Assembly (NCBI GenBank): GCA_028694875.1
Contig: JAQVKB010000027.1
Coordinates: forward strand, 1 to 9,331
Source of the DNA: Candidatus Izemoplasmatales bacterium
GTDB taxonomy: Bacteria; Bacillota_I; Bacilli_A; Izemoplasmatales; Hujiaoplasmataceae
Reading direction: 5' to 3'
DNA length: 9,331 bases
Part shown: in pieces, positions 1 to 5,523 of the stretch
Layout of the letters: every line of letters starts with the position of its first letter
How positions within the stretch are numbered: the first letter of the stretch is position 1
The notes under the pieces: model-generated
What the model saw: only the letters and a program-made list of their open reading frames with translations
Told to the model about the DNA's origin: nothing
Database searches by the model: none
Program-made: the position numbers and the translations under genes

Positions 1-30
1 TGCTTATTCTCAGGAAGAAGGGAATGAATA

Positions 31-123
31 GTGAGAAAAAATATTATTTTAATCGGATTTATGGGCGTGGGCAAAGGGACAACAGCCCGTGCGTTTGTGA
101 TGAATAGATTGACTTTCGCGTAG
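31..123 (+). pseudogene. Truncated shikimate kinase-like N-terminus
   Basis: A GTG-started reading frame of only 30 codons encodes VRKNIILIGFMGVGKGTTAR and then six to ten further residues before a TAG stop. The hydrophobic beta strand followed by the Walker A P-loop GFMGVGKGT is the classic start of shikimate kinase (about 165-175 aa in full), the ATP-dependent 3-phosphorylation step of the chorismate pathway. A good ribosome binding site (GGAAGAAGGG, about 12-22) sits 8 nt upstream, so this was a true gene start. Homology stops at about 95-100, where the sequence switches to the start of another gene on the opposite strand, so the product cannot be functional. Other small P-loop kinases share this motif; shikimate kinase is the best fit but unproven from 25 residues. 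Confidence 0.6.
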
Positions 124-140
124 GCTTTGATTTCAATCAT
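99..140 (-). pseudogene. ispE: Truncated IspE-like N-terminus
   Basis: Read on the minus strand from the ATG at 140, the protein begins MIEIKAYAKVNLF, the characteristic start of 4-diphosphocytidyl-2-C-methyl-D-erythritol kinase (IspE, GHMP kinase fold), an enzyme of the MEP isoprenoid pathway. AAAGGAG at 150-156 lies 9 nt upstream; the in-frame ATG at 149 touches the ribosome binding site and is rejected. Similarity ends at about 99. Beyond that the frame stays open to the window edge, but it only reads the antisense of the P-loop gene. The normal protein is about 280-300 aa, so nearly all of it is missing here. This is either a rearrangement breakpoint or an assembly or amplification chimera. 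Confidence 0.6.
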
Positions 141-166
141 GGAAATCATCTCCTTTTCCCAAATCC

Positions 167-196
167 ATTGTATCACATTCAAACCATCAGGGACAA
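167..196 (-). promoter_or_regulatory. Promoter for the ispE-like start
   Basis: On the minus strand there is a TTGTCC -35 (196-191), an 18-bp spacer and a TACAAT -10 (172-167) preceded by TG at the extended -10 position. It is placed just upstream of the AAAGGAG site of the IspE-like start. Confidence 0.5.
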
Positions 197-267
197 GAAA
201 GCTTCTTCGTACACATTTGTATTTTTTCGTCAATTTCTGTAAAATCATGTTTCATTCCATTTGAAAG

Positions 268-276
268 TGATACAAT
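268..276 (+). promoter_or_regulatory. Extended -10 promoter of the 299 gene
   Basis: TGATACAAT is an extended -10 hexamer about 10 bp upstream of the AAGGAGG ribosome binding site. No convincing -35 is seen at 16-18 bp, which is typical of extended -10 promoters. Confidence 0.5.
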
Positions 277-298
277 GAAGTTATAAGGAGGTGGTCAT

Positions 299-553
299 GT
301 GAGTAAATACGATATCATGACGGTGCTGATCAATCATCGGAAGTCCGAAGCGACTCAAGTCCAGCATCTACTCACGAAGTACGGATGCAATATTAAAATG
401 AGGCTCGGGTTGCATGAAACCACGAACGTCTGTGCAGACGACGGATTGCTCATTCTTCAACTGGATGGTGCCCAGTCCGACATTGAAGCTTTAGAAAAGG
501 GGTTGGGTGAAGTCCCCGGCGTCGAAGTGAAAAGGATCACCATCGGATCATAA
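299..553 (+). CDS. TM1266-like ACT/ferredoxin-fold small regulator
   Basis: The 84-aa protein has the pattern of the TM1266 family, labelled in databases as putative iron-only hydrogenase system regulator: a beta strand (residues 5-11), a helix carrying VQHLLTKYG (21-29), the R-L-G-L turn (35-38), a second strand LLILQLDG (50-57), a helix (60-70) and the closing LGEVPGVEVKRI (69-80). The fold is an ACT/NikR-C-like beta-alpha-beta domain that usually binds a small ligand. There is no separate DNA-binding domain, so a regulatory role is inferred from the family. The GTG at 299 is the start: AAGGAGG (285-291) lies 7 nt upstream, and the overlapping ATG at 297 runs straight into TGA. It has its own promoter and a downstream hairpin, so it is probably monocistronic. 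No hydrogenase or Fe-S maturation gene is visible nearby. Confidence 0.7.
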   Translation: MSKYDIMTVLINHRKSEATQVQHLLTKYGCNIKMRLGLHETTNVCADDGLLILQLDGAQSDIEALEKGLGEVPGVEVKRITIGS

Positions 554-566
554 TTCAAGATATCGC

Positions 567-605
567 CAATGGCGCGGGACCTTAGGGACCGCGCCATTGC
601 ATTTT
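567..605 (+). terminator. Intrinsic terminator of the 299 gene
   Basis: A perfect 11-bp GC-rich stem (CAATGGCGCGG at 567-577 with CCGCGCCATTG at 589-599) is followed by a short T run (602-605). It starts 13 bp after the stop codon. The T tract is weak. Confidence 0.6.
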
Positions 606-639
606 GAACAATTGAATACCCGCATTTTTGTTTTTCATG

Positions 640-645
640 TATAAT
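640..645 (+). promoter_or_regulatory. -10 box of the GH16 gene
   Basis: TATAAT is a perfect -10 hexamer 19 bp upstream of the chosen ATG (665). It decides the start: an in-frame ATG at 644 lies inside this box and one at 650 would be at or before the transcription start. No clear -35 at normal spacing; TTGAAT at 612-617 is too far. Confidence 0.5.
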
Positions 646-664
646 GTTCATGGAGCGTGATACG

Positions 665-1378
665 ATGCCTTTTGAGACCTTGATTTATGAAGAAAACTTC
701 GATTCGAATGTCATTGATGACAGCGTCTGGACGCATGAGGTTGGCGAAAAATGGTTTAACAATGAAAGCCAAGCTTATGTCGATGACCGCAACCATAGTT
801 TTGTCAAAGATTCTTGCTTGAATTTGGTAGCGACCTATGACCCCCAAGATCGTCTACCCTATCAATCCGCGAGACTCTCGACTTACGGGAAAAAGCATTT
901 TCAATATGGAAGATTCGTCCTTCGTGCGAAAATGCCCAAAGGAAAAGGAGCATGGCCAGCCCTTTGGTTCTTAGGATGCGATCGCAAGAATCATGTCCCA
1001 TGGCCGCTTTGTGGCGAAATCGATTTGTGTGAGTTTTCGGGAAACCGTCCTCAACAAGTCACTTGCGCGATTCATACGGCGACGTTCAATCACAAGATTC
1101 ATACGCAAAAAGGTGCTCGCCTACTCTTGAATGATGCGAGCGATGCCTTTCACGATTACATTTTGGAGTGGACAGAACAAACGCTTCGATTCATCGTCGA
1201 TGAAACCGAAATCCTTCGCTTTGACAAGGAAGAGGGATTTACGGAAAGAGAATGGCCTTTTGACAAACCCTACTACATGATTCTCAATCTCGCTGTGGGC
1301 GGATGGTATGGTGGGGATATTGCTCCTGAGGACCTTCCTTTCCATCTTCAAATCGATTCCATCAAAGTCTATCAATAG
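665..1378 (+). CDS. Glycoside hydrolase family 16 (laminarinase-type)
   Basis: The 237-aa protein matches the GH16 beta-jelly-roll. The catalytic motif is GEIDLCE (residues 117-123), giving E118 as nucleophile, D120 as assisting residue and E123 as acid/base in the ExDxxE beta-bulge form seen in endo-beta-1,3-glucanases and related enzymes. Family landmarks are YGRFVLRAKMPKGKGAWPALWFLG (start 81), HDYILEW (163-169, substrate-cleft strand), and MILNLAVGGWYGG (205-217) near the C-terminus. Length is that of a bare catalytic domain. There is no signal peptide, lipobox or carbohydrate-binding module, whereas most GH16 enzymes are exported, so it may act on imported oligosaccharide or leave by another route. 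The start is ATG 665, with GGAG (652-655) 9 nt upstream and the -10 box just before. Beta-1,3-glucan is the most likely substrate, but GH16 specificity cannot be fixed from the motif. Confidence 0.85.
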   Translation: MPFETLIYEENFDSNVIDDSVWTHEVGEKWFNNESQAYVDDRNHSFVKDSCLNLVATYDPQDRLPYQSARLSTYGKKHFQYGRFVLRAKMPKGKGAWPALWFLGCDRKNHVPWPLCGEIDLCEFSGNRPQQVTCAIHTATFNHKIHTQKGARLLLNDASDAFHDYILEWTEQTLRFIVDETEILRFDKEEGFTEREWPFDKPYYMILNLAVGGWYGGDIAPEDLPFHLQIDSIKVYQ

Positions 1379-1389
1379 ACCCACTTAAT

Positions 1390-1418
1390 AAAAAAAGCGA
1401 CCCCCAAAAATGAGAGTC
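1390..1418 (-). terminator. Intrinsic terminator of the DUF3825 gene
   Basis: On the minus strand GACTCTC (1418-1412), a 6-nt loop and GGGGGTC (1405-1399) form a 7-bp stem with two G-U pairs, followed after 2 nt by seven T residues (1396-1390). The wobble pairs make it work only on this strand; the GH16 gene on + has no clear terminator here. Confidence 0.6.
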
Positions 1419-1436
1419 TCCATTTGATTCCTTGTT

Positions 1437-2258
1437 TTACTTGGGATTAACAAGCCAGTTACTTTCCGGTTTCATCAATAATCGAGCATTACAATATGCC
1501 ATGCCTATAGTCAAGACAGTATTGACCCTATATGTGTTCTCGTGCTTTTCAATTCCGACTGGTATAATTTCGTCCCCATAATGTAACGGTGCTAAATACA
1601 TGATTTTTCCATAAACATATTCGGGAATTACAAGCCTTTGATTCCTTTTTACTTTTTTAATCATTGTTTGTAAAAGGGCCTCAATTACGCTAACCAAGAC
1701 AGTTTTTGGAAGTGACTGCATTGTTTTTGGTAGTCGATCAAATCCATCTTCAATGACGTGAGTGGTATTGAGATCAATCTTCCACTCTGTATTAAAATAT
1801 AGGTCTTCCGGACAGGACTCAAAATAATCAACATACCCAGGAAGATTAGCCCTCATATCTTCAGGAATATCGTGAGAAGACTCAGGAAAGAACGACAATA
1901 AATACCATGGTTTTTGAGACTCGGGGTTTGCGTTTTTGCAGAAAAGCATAAAGATTTGCTCTCCGTTTTCGGTGAACAATCCAGTATTCATAATGGCGTT
2001 CGTTTCTGTCTCGAGTACTTTTCCATCCTCAATTGCTTTTGAAAATGTGTGGATAATATATTGATAAAGAACTCCAACCGAACTCATTGCTTTGGTTTCT
2101 TCATCTGTTCTTCCAACATATGATAGGTCATCATACTTCCAGTTTTCTTTTTCAGCAAGATGAGCAAGGTATTTAAGTTTTTCGGAAAATTTTCCATACT
2201 GAGCAAACTCAGATAATGCTGATCTTGCTGGATTTTTGAATTCAGGGTTATATGCCAC
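1437..2258 (-). CDS. DUF3825 domain protein
   Basis: The 273-aa soluble protein has the hallmarks of DUF3825: an NTGL motif (91-94) followed by an IFMLFCKN strand (102-109), a PEDLYFNTEW segment (150-159), and the C-terminal signature IPEYVYGKIMYLAPL (211-225) plus TVLTIGMAYCNARLL (247-261) and a WL at 268-269. The function is unknown; from memory, some relatives carry RNA-binding domains such as cold-shock or LOTUS, which I cannot check. The start is GTG 2258: AAGGAG (2271-2266) is 7 nt upstream, while the longer in-frame ATG at 2297 has no such site. The gene is clearly AT-richer than its neighbours and sits with its own terminator between unrelated genes, suggesting acquisition. A strong promoter for a small RNA lies about 60-90 bp upstream, pointing the other way. 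No convincing promoter for this gene itself was found. Confidence 0.75.
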   Translation of the reverse strand: MAYNPEFKNPARSALSEFAQYGKFSEKLKYLAHLAEKENWKYDDLSYVGRTDEETKAMSSVGVLYQYIIHTFSKAIEDGKVLETETNAIMNTGLFTENGEQIFMLFCKNANPESQKPWYLLSFFPESSHDIPEDMRANLPGYVDYFESCPEDLYFNTEWKIDLNTTHVIEDGFDRLPKTMQSLPKTVLVSVIEALLQTMIKKVKRNQRLVIPEYVYGKIMYLAPLHYGDEIIPVGIEKHENTYRVNTVLTIGMAYCNARLLMKPESNWLVNPK

Positions 2259-2318
2259 AATAATTCTCCTTTTGACAAATATTTTTTTGAAAAACACAAA
2301 AATAGTTGCGTTTATTGG

Positions 2319-2347
2319 TTGACACCGCGAAAAATTAGTAGTATACT
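2319..2347 (+). promoter_or_regulatory. Strong consensus promoter of a small RNA
   Basis: TTGACA (2319-2324), exactly 17 bp, then TATACT (2342-2347): the best sigma-A-type promoter in the window. It points into a region without a coding frame on this strand. Predicted transcription start is near 2354. Confidence 0.8.
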
Positions 2348-2353
2348 ATGTCT

Positions 2354-2455
2354 GCAGAAAACATATATTACATAATAATAATAACATATTTATTCATTTC
2401 TGCACACACATATTTTCTGTAAAAAGAGACCATAACATTGTGGTCTCTTTCTCTT
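2354..2455 (+). ncRNA. Predicted ~100-nt structured small RNA
   Basis: A near-perfect promoter is followed 7 nt later by about 70 nt of AT-rich sequence and then an intrinsic terminator, with no credible start codon, ribosome binding site or open frame. The predicted 5' end GCAGAAA (2354-2360) pairs perfectly with TTTCTGC (2397-2403). The overlapping CAGAAAA (2355-2361) can pair instead with TTTTCTG (2413-2419), so the two foldings exclude each other. The region between the first two arms is an A/T-rich stretch of about 36 nt, containing the ATAATAATAATAA run, that looks unpaired. The genes beyond the terminator are all on the opposite strand, so this is not a leader. It is divergent from the DUF3825 gene, and a functional link with that protein is only an inference. 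I recognise no known RNA family. Confidence 0.55.
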
Positions 2456-2457
2456 TT
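2423..2457. terminator. Bidirectional terminator: small RNA and TCS operon
   Basis: AAAGAGACCA (2423-2432), an 8-nt loop and TGGTCTCTTT (2441-2450) form a perfect 10-bp stem. On + it is followed by a T-rich tail (to 2457) and ends the small RNA. On - the stem is followed by five T residues (2425-2421) and can end the operon whose last gene stops at 2539. Confidence 0.8.
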
Positions 2458-2538
2458 ATTTAATCGTTTTTTTCAATGATTTCTTTTCATCAAAAAGAAG
2501 CATTTGCCAAATTACTCAAAGCACAAAACAAACCTTCT

Positions 2539-2967
2539 TTATAAGATTTCATCAAGTTGTGATTTTGCATACTTTCGATCTTCTTCTTCGTTGATTTGCG
2601 ACAAGGATTCATAGGCAAGCTGAAGGTATTTCTTCGCTTCATCCTTATTCTGTAATGCATATGCTCTCGCAAGCGCTTCGTAGGCAAAGGTCAGATCAAA
2701 ATCCTGAAGTTGATGTTCTTTGGTTAGGAACATGCAGCGATTGGCATGAAATAATGCAGATTCTTTCATATGAAAGAGCGCATACACATGCGATACCATC
2801 CATTCGCCACGTTGGAATTCGAGAGGCGTTCCTACTTGCATCCAATGGTACAACGATGTATGAGCGAGATGAATGATCTTGGCTTTGGCTTCTTCACTAC
2901 GATCTTCTTGGTCCAGCAATTCCCAGGTTTGGTTGAAGAGTCGGATGGCTAGTTCACGATGGTCCAT
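2539..2967 (-). CDS. Small helical TPR-like protein of unknown function
   Basis: The 142-aa protein is all-helical in composition with no signal peptide or membrane segment. Residues 74-138 read like two tetratricopeptide-type helical hairpins (FDLTFAYEALARAYALQNK, then DEAKKYLQLAYESL), and the N-terminal half carries HLAHTSLYHWMQVGTPLEFQ, a pattern I remember from uncharacterised conserved Bacillota proteins of about the same length. A scaffold or binding role is plausible; no catalytic motif is seen. It is the last gene of the two-component operon, starting 17 nt after the DUF2200 stop, with a modest TGAGG site 8 nt before the ATG. Confidence 0.65.
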   Translation of the reverse strand: MDHRELAIRLFNQTWELLDQEDRSEEAKAKIIHLAHTSLYHWMQVGTPLEFQRGEWMVSHVYALFHMKESALFHANRCMFLTKEHQLQDFDLTFAYEALARAYALQNKDEAKKYLQLAYESLSQINEEEDRKYAKSQLDEIL

Positions 2968-2984
2968 GACAAAAACCTCATTTC

Positions 2985-3338
2985 TTAGGATTGGCGTAAA
3001 ATCTTTTCCATGGATTTTCCCTTGGCCAACTCATCGACAAGTTTATCGAGTTGTCTTATTTGTTTCATCAAGGGATGTTCTACTTCTTCGACGCGGACCC
3101 CACAAACCACACCGGTCACCAGCGAAAGATTGGGATGGAGGGAAGGTGCTTCTTCAAAAAAGGTTTGAAATGATACATTTTTCTCTATCTGCTGGTGTAA
3201 TTGTTCAAGGGAATAACCCGTCATCCAACACAAAATCGTATCGACTTCTTCTGCGGTTCTGTTTTTTCTCACAGCTTTCGTGACATAACTAGGATAGACC
3301 TTTGAAAAAGCCATTTGAAAGATTTTTTCGTGACTCAT
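2985..3338 (-). CDS. DUF2200 family protein
   Basis: The 117-aa protein matches DUF2200 along its whole length: MSHEKIFQMAFSKVYPSYV at the N-terminus, KNRTAEEVDTILCWMTGYS (25-43), EEAPSLHPNLSLVTGVVCG (62-80), VEEVEHPLMKQIRQLDKLVD (83-102) and the LAKGKSMEKIL tail (104-114). Function is unknown for the family. The ATG at 3338 is preferred over the in-frame GTG at 3347, because the AAAGGG site (3352-3347) lies 8 nt before it and would be consumed by the GTG. That site is formed by the last codons of the kinase gene, whose stop ends 5 nt upstream, so translation is probably coupled to the kinase. Confidence 0.8.
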   Translation of the reverse strand: MSHEKIFQMAFSKVYPSYVTKAVRKNRTAEEVDTILCWMTGYSLEQLHQQIEKNVSFQTFFEEAPSLHPNLSLVTGVVCGVRVEEVEHPLMKQIRQLDKLVDELAKGKSMEKILRQS

Positions 3339-3343
3339 GGATA

Positions 3344-4717
3344 TCACCCTTTCGCATTCAGTTGATCTGGTAAAATCACCGTGACTGTCGTGGACTCGCC
3401 CAACACGCTTTGAATCTCAATCGTGCCTTCCAGCATCGTGACCATCTCTTTGACAATCGCGAGTCCAAGTCCTACGCCTTGCCCCATCCGTTTGCGTGAC
3501 GGATCGACTTGATAGAAGGGATCAAACACATGGGCGATATTTTCTTCGGAGATTCCAATACCACGGTCTTCGACCACCAGATGCACTGATCCCTGTTGGC
3601 GAGAAAAACGCACGGTCAATTGACCATCTTGTTTGTTGTAACGAATCGCATTGTGAATCAAATTGAAGAGCACTCGTTGAAGAACCGCCGAATCCGTCAC
3701 AAGGACGGAGGAAGCATCAAAATGCTCTTTCGTCATCATGATATTTTTTTCGCTTCGTTCTTTTTCGAGATGTTCGAAGATTTCATCCACCATGACGCCT
3801 ACCGAAACAGGTTTCCACTGCGCGGGATTGCTTTGGTGGTTTCTTGTGATCTCTAGTAGTAAGACCGTGATCGATTCGAGAGATTCCACTTGAGAAAGGA
3901 TGGTTTCGACATCTTTTCGGTATGGGGAGTTCGGAGCCAGTTTGACAAGCATGTATTCCGCTTGCGCTTTCAATACCGTGAGCGGGGTTCTGAGTTCATG
4001 GGAAACATTCGAAGAAAACATCCGCTCTCTCGATAATGTCGATTCGACTTTATCGAGCATTTGATTGACCATCATCGCCAAGGAAGCCACTTCGTCGCGA
4101 CCTGGAATGTTTTCAATCCGTTTTGAAAGATCTCCAGACGCCTCAATCGACTGTGCGGTTTCATAAATTTTTTGAATCGGCTTGAAACTGCGATGAATAA
4201 TGACAAACGAACCGAATGCCGCAAAGACAATCAAAATGGGTGAAATGATCAACGCGACTTTCACCAGTTGATTCGCGGAACTCGCGACGACATCATACGG
4301 ATAAAGTCCTCGCAAGACATAAGAGCCTGAGAGCGACACATCATATACCAACCAAGTGCCTTGATCGCCTTCATAGACTTCCGTTTCTCCAATCGTCATT
4401 GGAAACGAAGGATCAAAACTCGATGGGGAAGTCCCATACTTCATGACACCACTTTGGTAGATTAAAAAAACAACGCCATCTTTGACAAACGAAAAGAGTT
4501 CTTCGTGGTCATCCTCATCGCCTTTATACACAACACCATCATCGATGGTAATTTCTTGAACGGCAGATTGCGTCACCGATACCAAATCGCTTTCGACGCT
4601 ACCCGAAAAAAACTCTTCCGAATAGGTCACTAAAAAAGCCAAATCAATCAATACCAATACCGTAAAGAAAATCGTGATTAAAAACACGATTTTTCCTTGA
4701 ATGCCAAATCGCTTCAT
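3344..4717 (-). CDS. Sensor histidine kinase (HAMP, HisKA, HATPase_c)
   Basis: The 457-aa membrane kinase has, in order: TM helix 1 (about 10-31), an extracytoplasmic sensor region of about 120 residues (32-150) without a recognised domain, TM helix 2 (about 152-175), a HAMP linker (about 176-228), the dimerisation/phosphoacceptor helix with SHELRTP and H240, and the ATPase domain with N box NLIHNAIRYN (352-361), G1 DRGIGI (384-389), F box VFDPFY (397-402) and G2 GQGVGLGL (412-419). All catalytic motifs are intact. The start overlaps the response-regulator stop by the ATGA at 4717-4714, with GAGGAGGG (4732-4725) 7 nt upstream. The sensor region contains the acidic KGDEDDHEE stretch (65-73), a possible cation-sensing patch, which is interesting since the likely target gene is also very acidic. 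The signal is unknown. Confidence 0.93.
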   Translation of the reverse strand: MKRFGIQGKIVFLITIFFTVLVLIDLAFLVTYSEEFFSGSVESDLVSVTQSAVQEITIDDGVVYKGDEDDHEELFSFVKDGVVFLIYQSGVMKYGTSPSSFDPSFPMTIGETEVYEGDQGTWLVYDVSLSGSYVLRGLYPYDVVASSANQLVKVALIISPILIVFAAFGSFVIIHRSFKPIQKIYETAQSIEASGDLSKRIENIPGRDEVASLAMMVNQMLDKVESTLSRERMFSSNVSHELRTPLTVLKAQAEYMLVKLAPNSPYRKDVETILSQVESLESITVLLLEITRNHQSNPAQWKPVSVGVMVDEIFEHLEKERSEKNIMMTKEHFDASSVLVTDSAVLQRVLFNLIHNAIRYNKQDGQLTVRFSRQQGSVHLVVEDRGIGISEENIAHVFDPFYQVDPSRKRMGQGVGLGLAIVKEMVTMLEGTIEIQSVLGESTTVTVILPDQLNAKG

Positions 4718-5391
4718 TCCGATTCCCTCCTCAAGACATAACCGAATCCACGCACGGTGTGAATCAGTTTCTCTTCATAGGGAAGGTCAATCTTCTTTCG
4801 TAACAAACGGATATACGCGTCGATGACATTCGAATATCCTTCATAATCATAATTGGAACTGACATTTTCTAACGCTTCTCGGGAAATCACAATGTCTTTG
4901 TTGAGAAGCATGTATTCTAGGATCATATATTCTTTCTTGGAGAGATGGATGACGTCCCCTTGACGGGTGACTTCTTTGAGCGTGCGATTCATCGTCAAAT
5001 CACCCAGTTTCAAAATATCGGCGACGGTATTGTCGTGCCTTCTTAATAAACTACGTACACGCGCGAGCAACTCTTCGAACGCAAACGGTTTGACGACGTA
5101 ATCATCTGCCCCTGCATCAAGACCCTTGACTTTGTCTTGAATCTGATCTTTCGCCGTGAGTAATAAAACCGGTGTCGACATTCCTTTGGCGCGAACGCGC
5201 GAAAGGACTTCGAGTCCGGATTTCTTGGGCAACATAATATCCAGGATTAACAAATCATAATCCGTGGAAAAAACATAGTCGAGTGCCTCTTGTCCATCAC
5301 GAACCGCATCCACCATATATCCACTTTGCATCATTCTTTCCTTTAGTATTTGAAGAAGAGTTTCTTGGTCTTCCGCGATGAGTAAACGCAT
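4714..5391 (-). CDS. OmpR/PhoB-family response regulator
   Basis: The 225-aa protein has an N-terminal receiver domain (1-115) with the acidic pair E7-D8, phosphoacceptor D51 in LLILDIMLP, switch residue T79 and K101 in VKPF. It has a C-terminal winged-helix DNA-binding domain (about 128-222) with LSKKEYMILEYMLLN, the recognition-helix region NVIDAYIRLLRKKI and the wing HTVRGFGYVLR. It is the first gene of the four-gene operon, with AGGAG 8 nt before the ATG. Four symmetric 8-bp elements lie directly upstream and probably form its operator, implying autoregulation and control of the divergent lipoprotein. Confidence 0.95.
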   Translation of the reverse strand: MRLLIAEDQETLLQILKERMMQSGYMVDAVRDGQEALDYVFSTDYDLLILDIMLPKKSGLEVLSRVRAKGMSTPVLLLTAKDQIQDKVKGLDAGADDYVVKPFAFEELLARVRSLLRRHDNTVADILKLGDLTMNRTLKEVTRQGDVIHLSKKEYMILEYMLLNKDIVISREALENVSSNYDYEGYSNVIDAYIRLLRKKIDLPYEEKLIHTVRGFGYVLRRESE

Positions 5392-5413
5392 ATCATCATC
5401 TCCTGATATCTCT

Positions 5414-5422
5414 ATTGTATCA
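5414..5422 (-). promoter_or_regulatory. Promoter of the two-component operon
   Basis: On the minus strand TGATACAAT (5422-5414) is an extended -10 box about 10 bp before the AGGAG site. No -35 is found at 16-18 bp; instead the first pair of operator elements (5428-5446) covers that position, as expected for an activator-dependent OmpR-type promoter. Confidence 0.5.
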
Positions 5423-5427
5423 ATTTT

Positions 5428-5471
5428 GATGAAAATTTGATGAAAATGTACCTTTTCATCTTGTTTTCATC
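5428..5471. promoter_or_regulatory. Probable response-regulator operator, four sites
   Basis: GATGAAAA occurs at 5428-5435 and 5439-5446, and its reverse complement TTTTCATC at 5453-5460 and 5464-5471. Within each pair the copies are exactly 11 bp apart, about one helical turn, the usual spacing for OmpR/PhoB-type dimers on direct repeats. The two pairs form a palindrome centred at about 5449-5450, in the gap between the response regulator and the divergent lipoprotein. Each pair adjoins one promoter. Confidence 0.7.
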
Positions 5472-5497
5472 TTGACACATTAAGATAGTGGTATAAA
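5472..5497 (+). promoter_or_regulatory. Promoter of the cytochrome b5-like lipoprotein
   Basis: An extended -10 TGGTATAAA (5489-5497) precedes the gene. A perfect TTGACA (5472-5477) lies upstream, but its spacer is only 14 bp, shorter than optimal, so activation by a bound regulator at 5453-5471 is likely. Confidence 0.5.
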
Positions 5498-5523
5498 ACG
5501 CAAAATTTAAAGGAGTGAAACCC

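Larger units (their letters stand above)
166..277. repeat. 18-bp inverted repeat spanning divergent promoters
   Basis: TTTGAAAGTGATACAATG at 260-277 (+) and TTTGAATGTGATACAATG read on the minus strand at 183-166 match in 17 of 18 positions. Each copy contains an extended -10 box (TGATACAAT), one pointing to the IspE start and one to the 299 gene. The repeat may simply reflect two similar promoters, or it may be a shared regulator site. Confidence 0.6.

Noticed and set aside
567..599. GC-rich inverted repeat as a mobile-element end or operator
   Set aside because: Position directly after a stop codon and followed by a T run fits a terminator better; no second copy is seen.
644..664. Longer start of the GH16 gene at ATG 644 or 650
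   Set aside because: ATG 644 lies inside the TATAAT box and neither has an upstream ribosome binding site; ATG 665 does.
2354..2423. Type III toxin-antitoxin or retron RNA
   Set aside because: No tandem RNA repeats of the ToxI kind, no ToxN-like nuclease and no reverse transcriptase are present.
2873..3283. A 136-codon open frame on + opposite the DUF2200 and TPR-like genes
   Set aside because: Biased Ser/Arg/Phe composition, no ribosome binding site, and the opposite strand holds recognised conserved genes.
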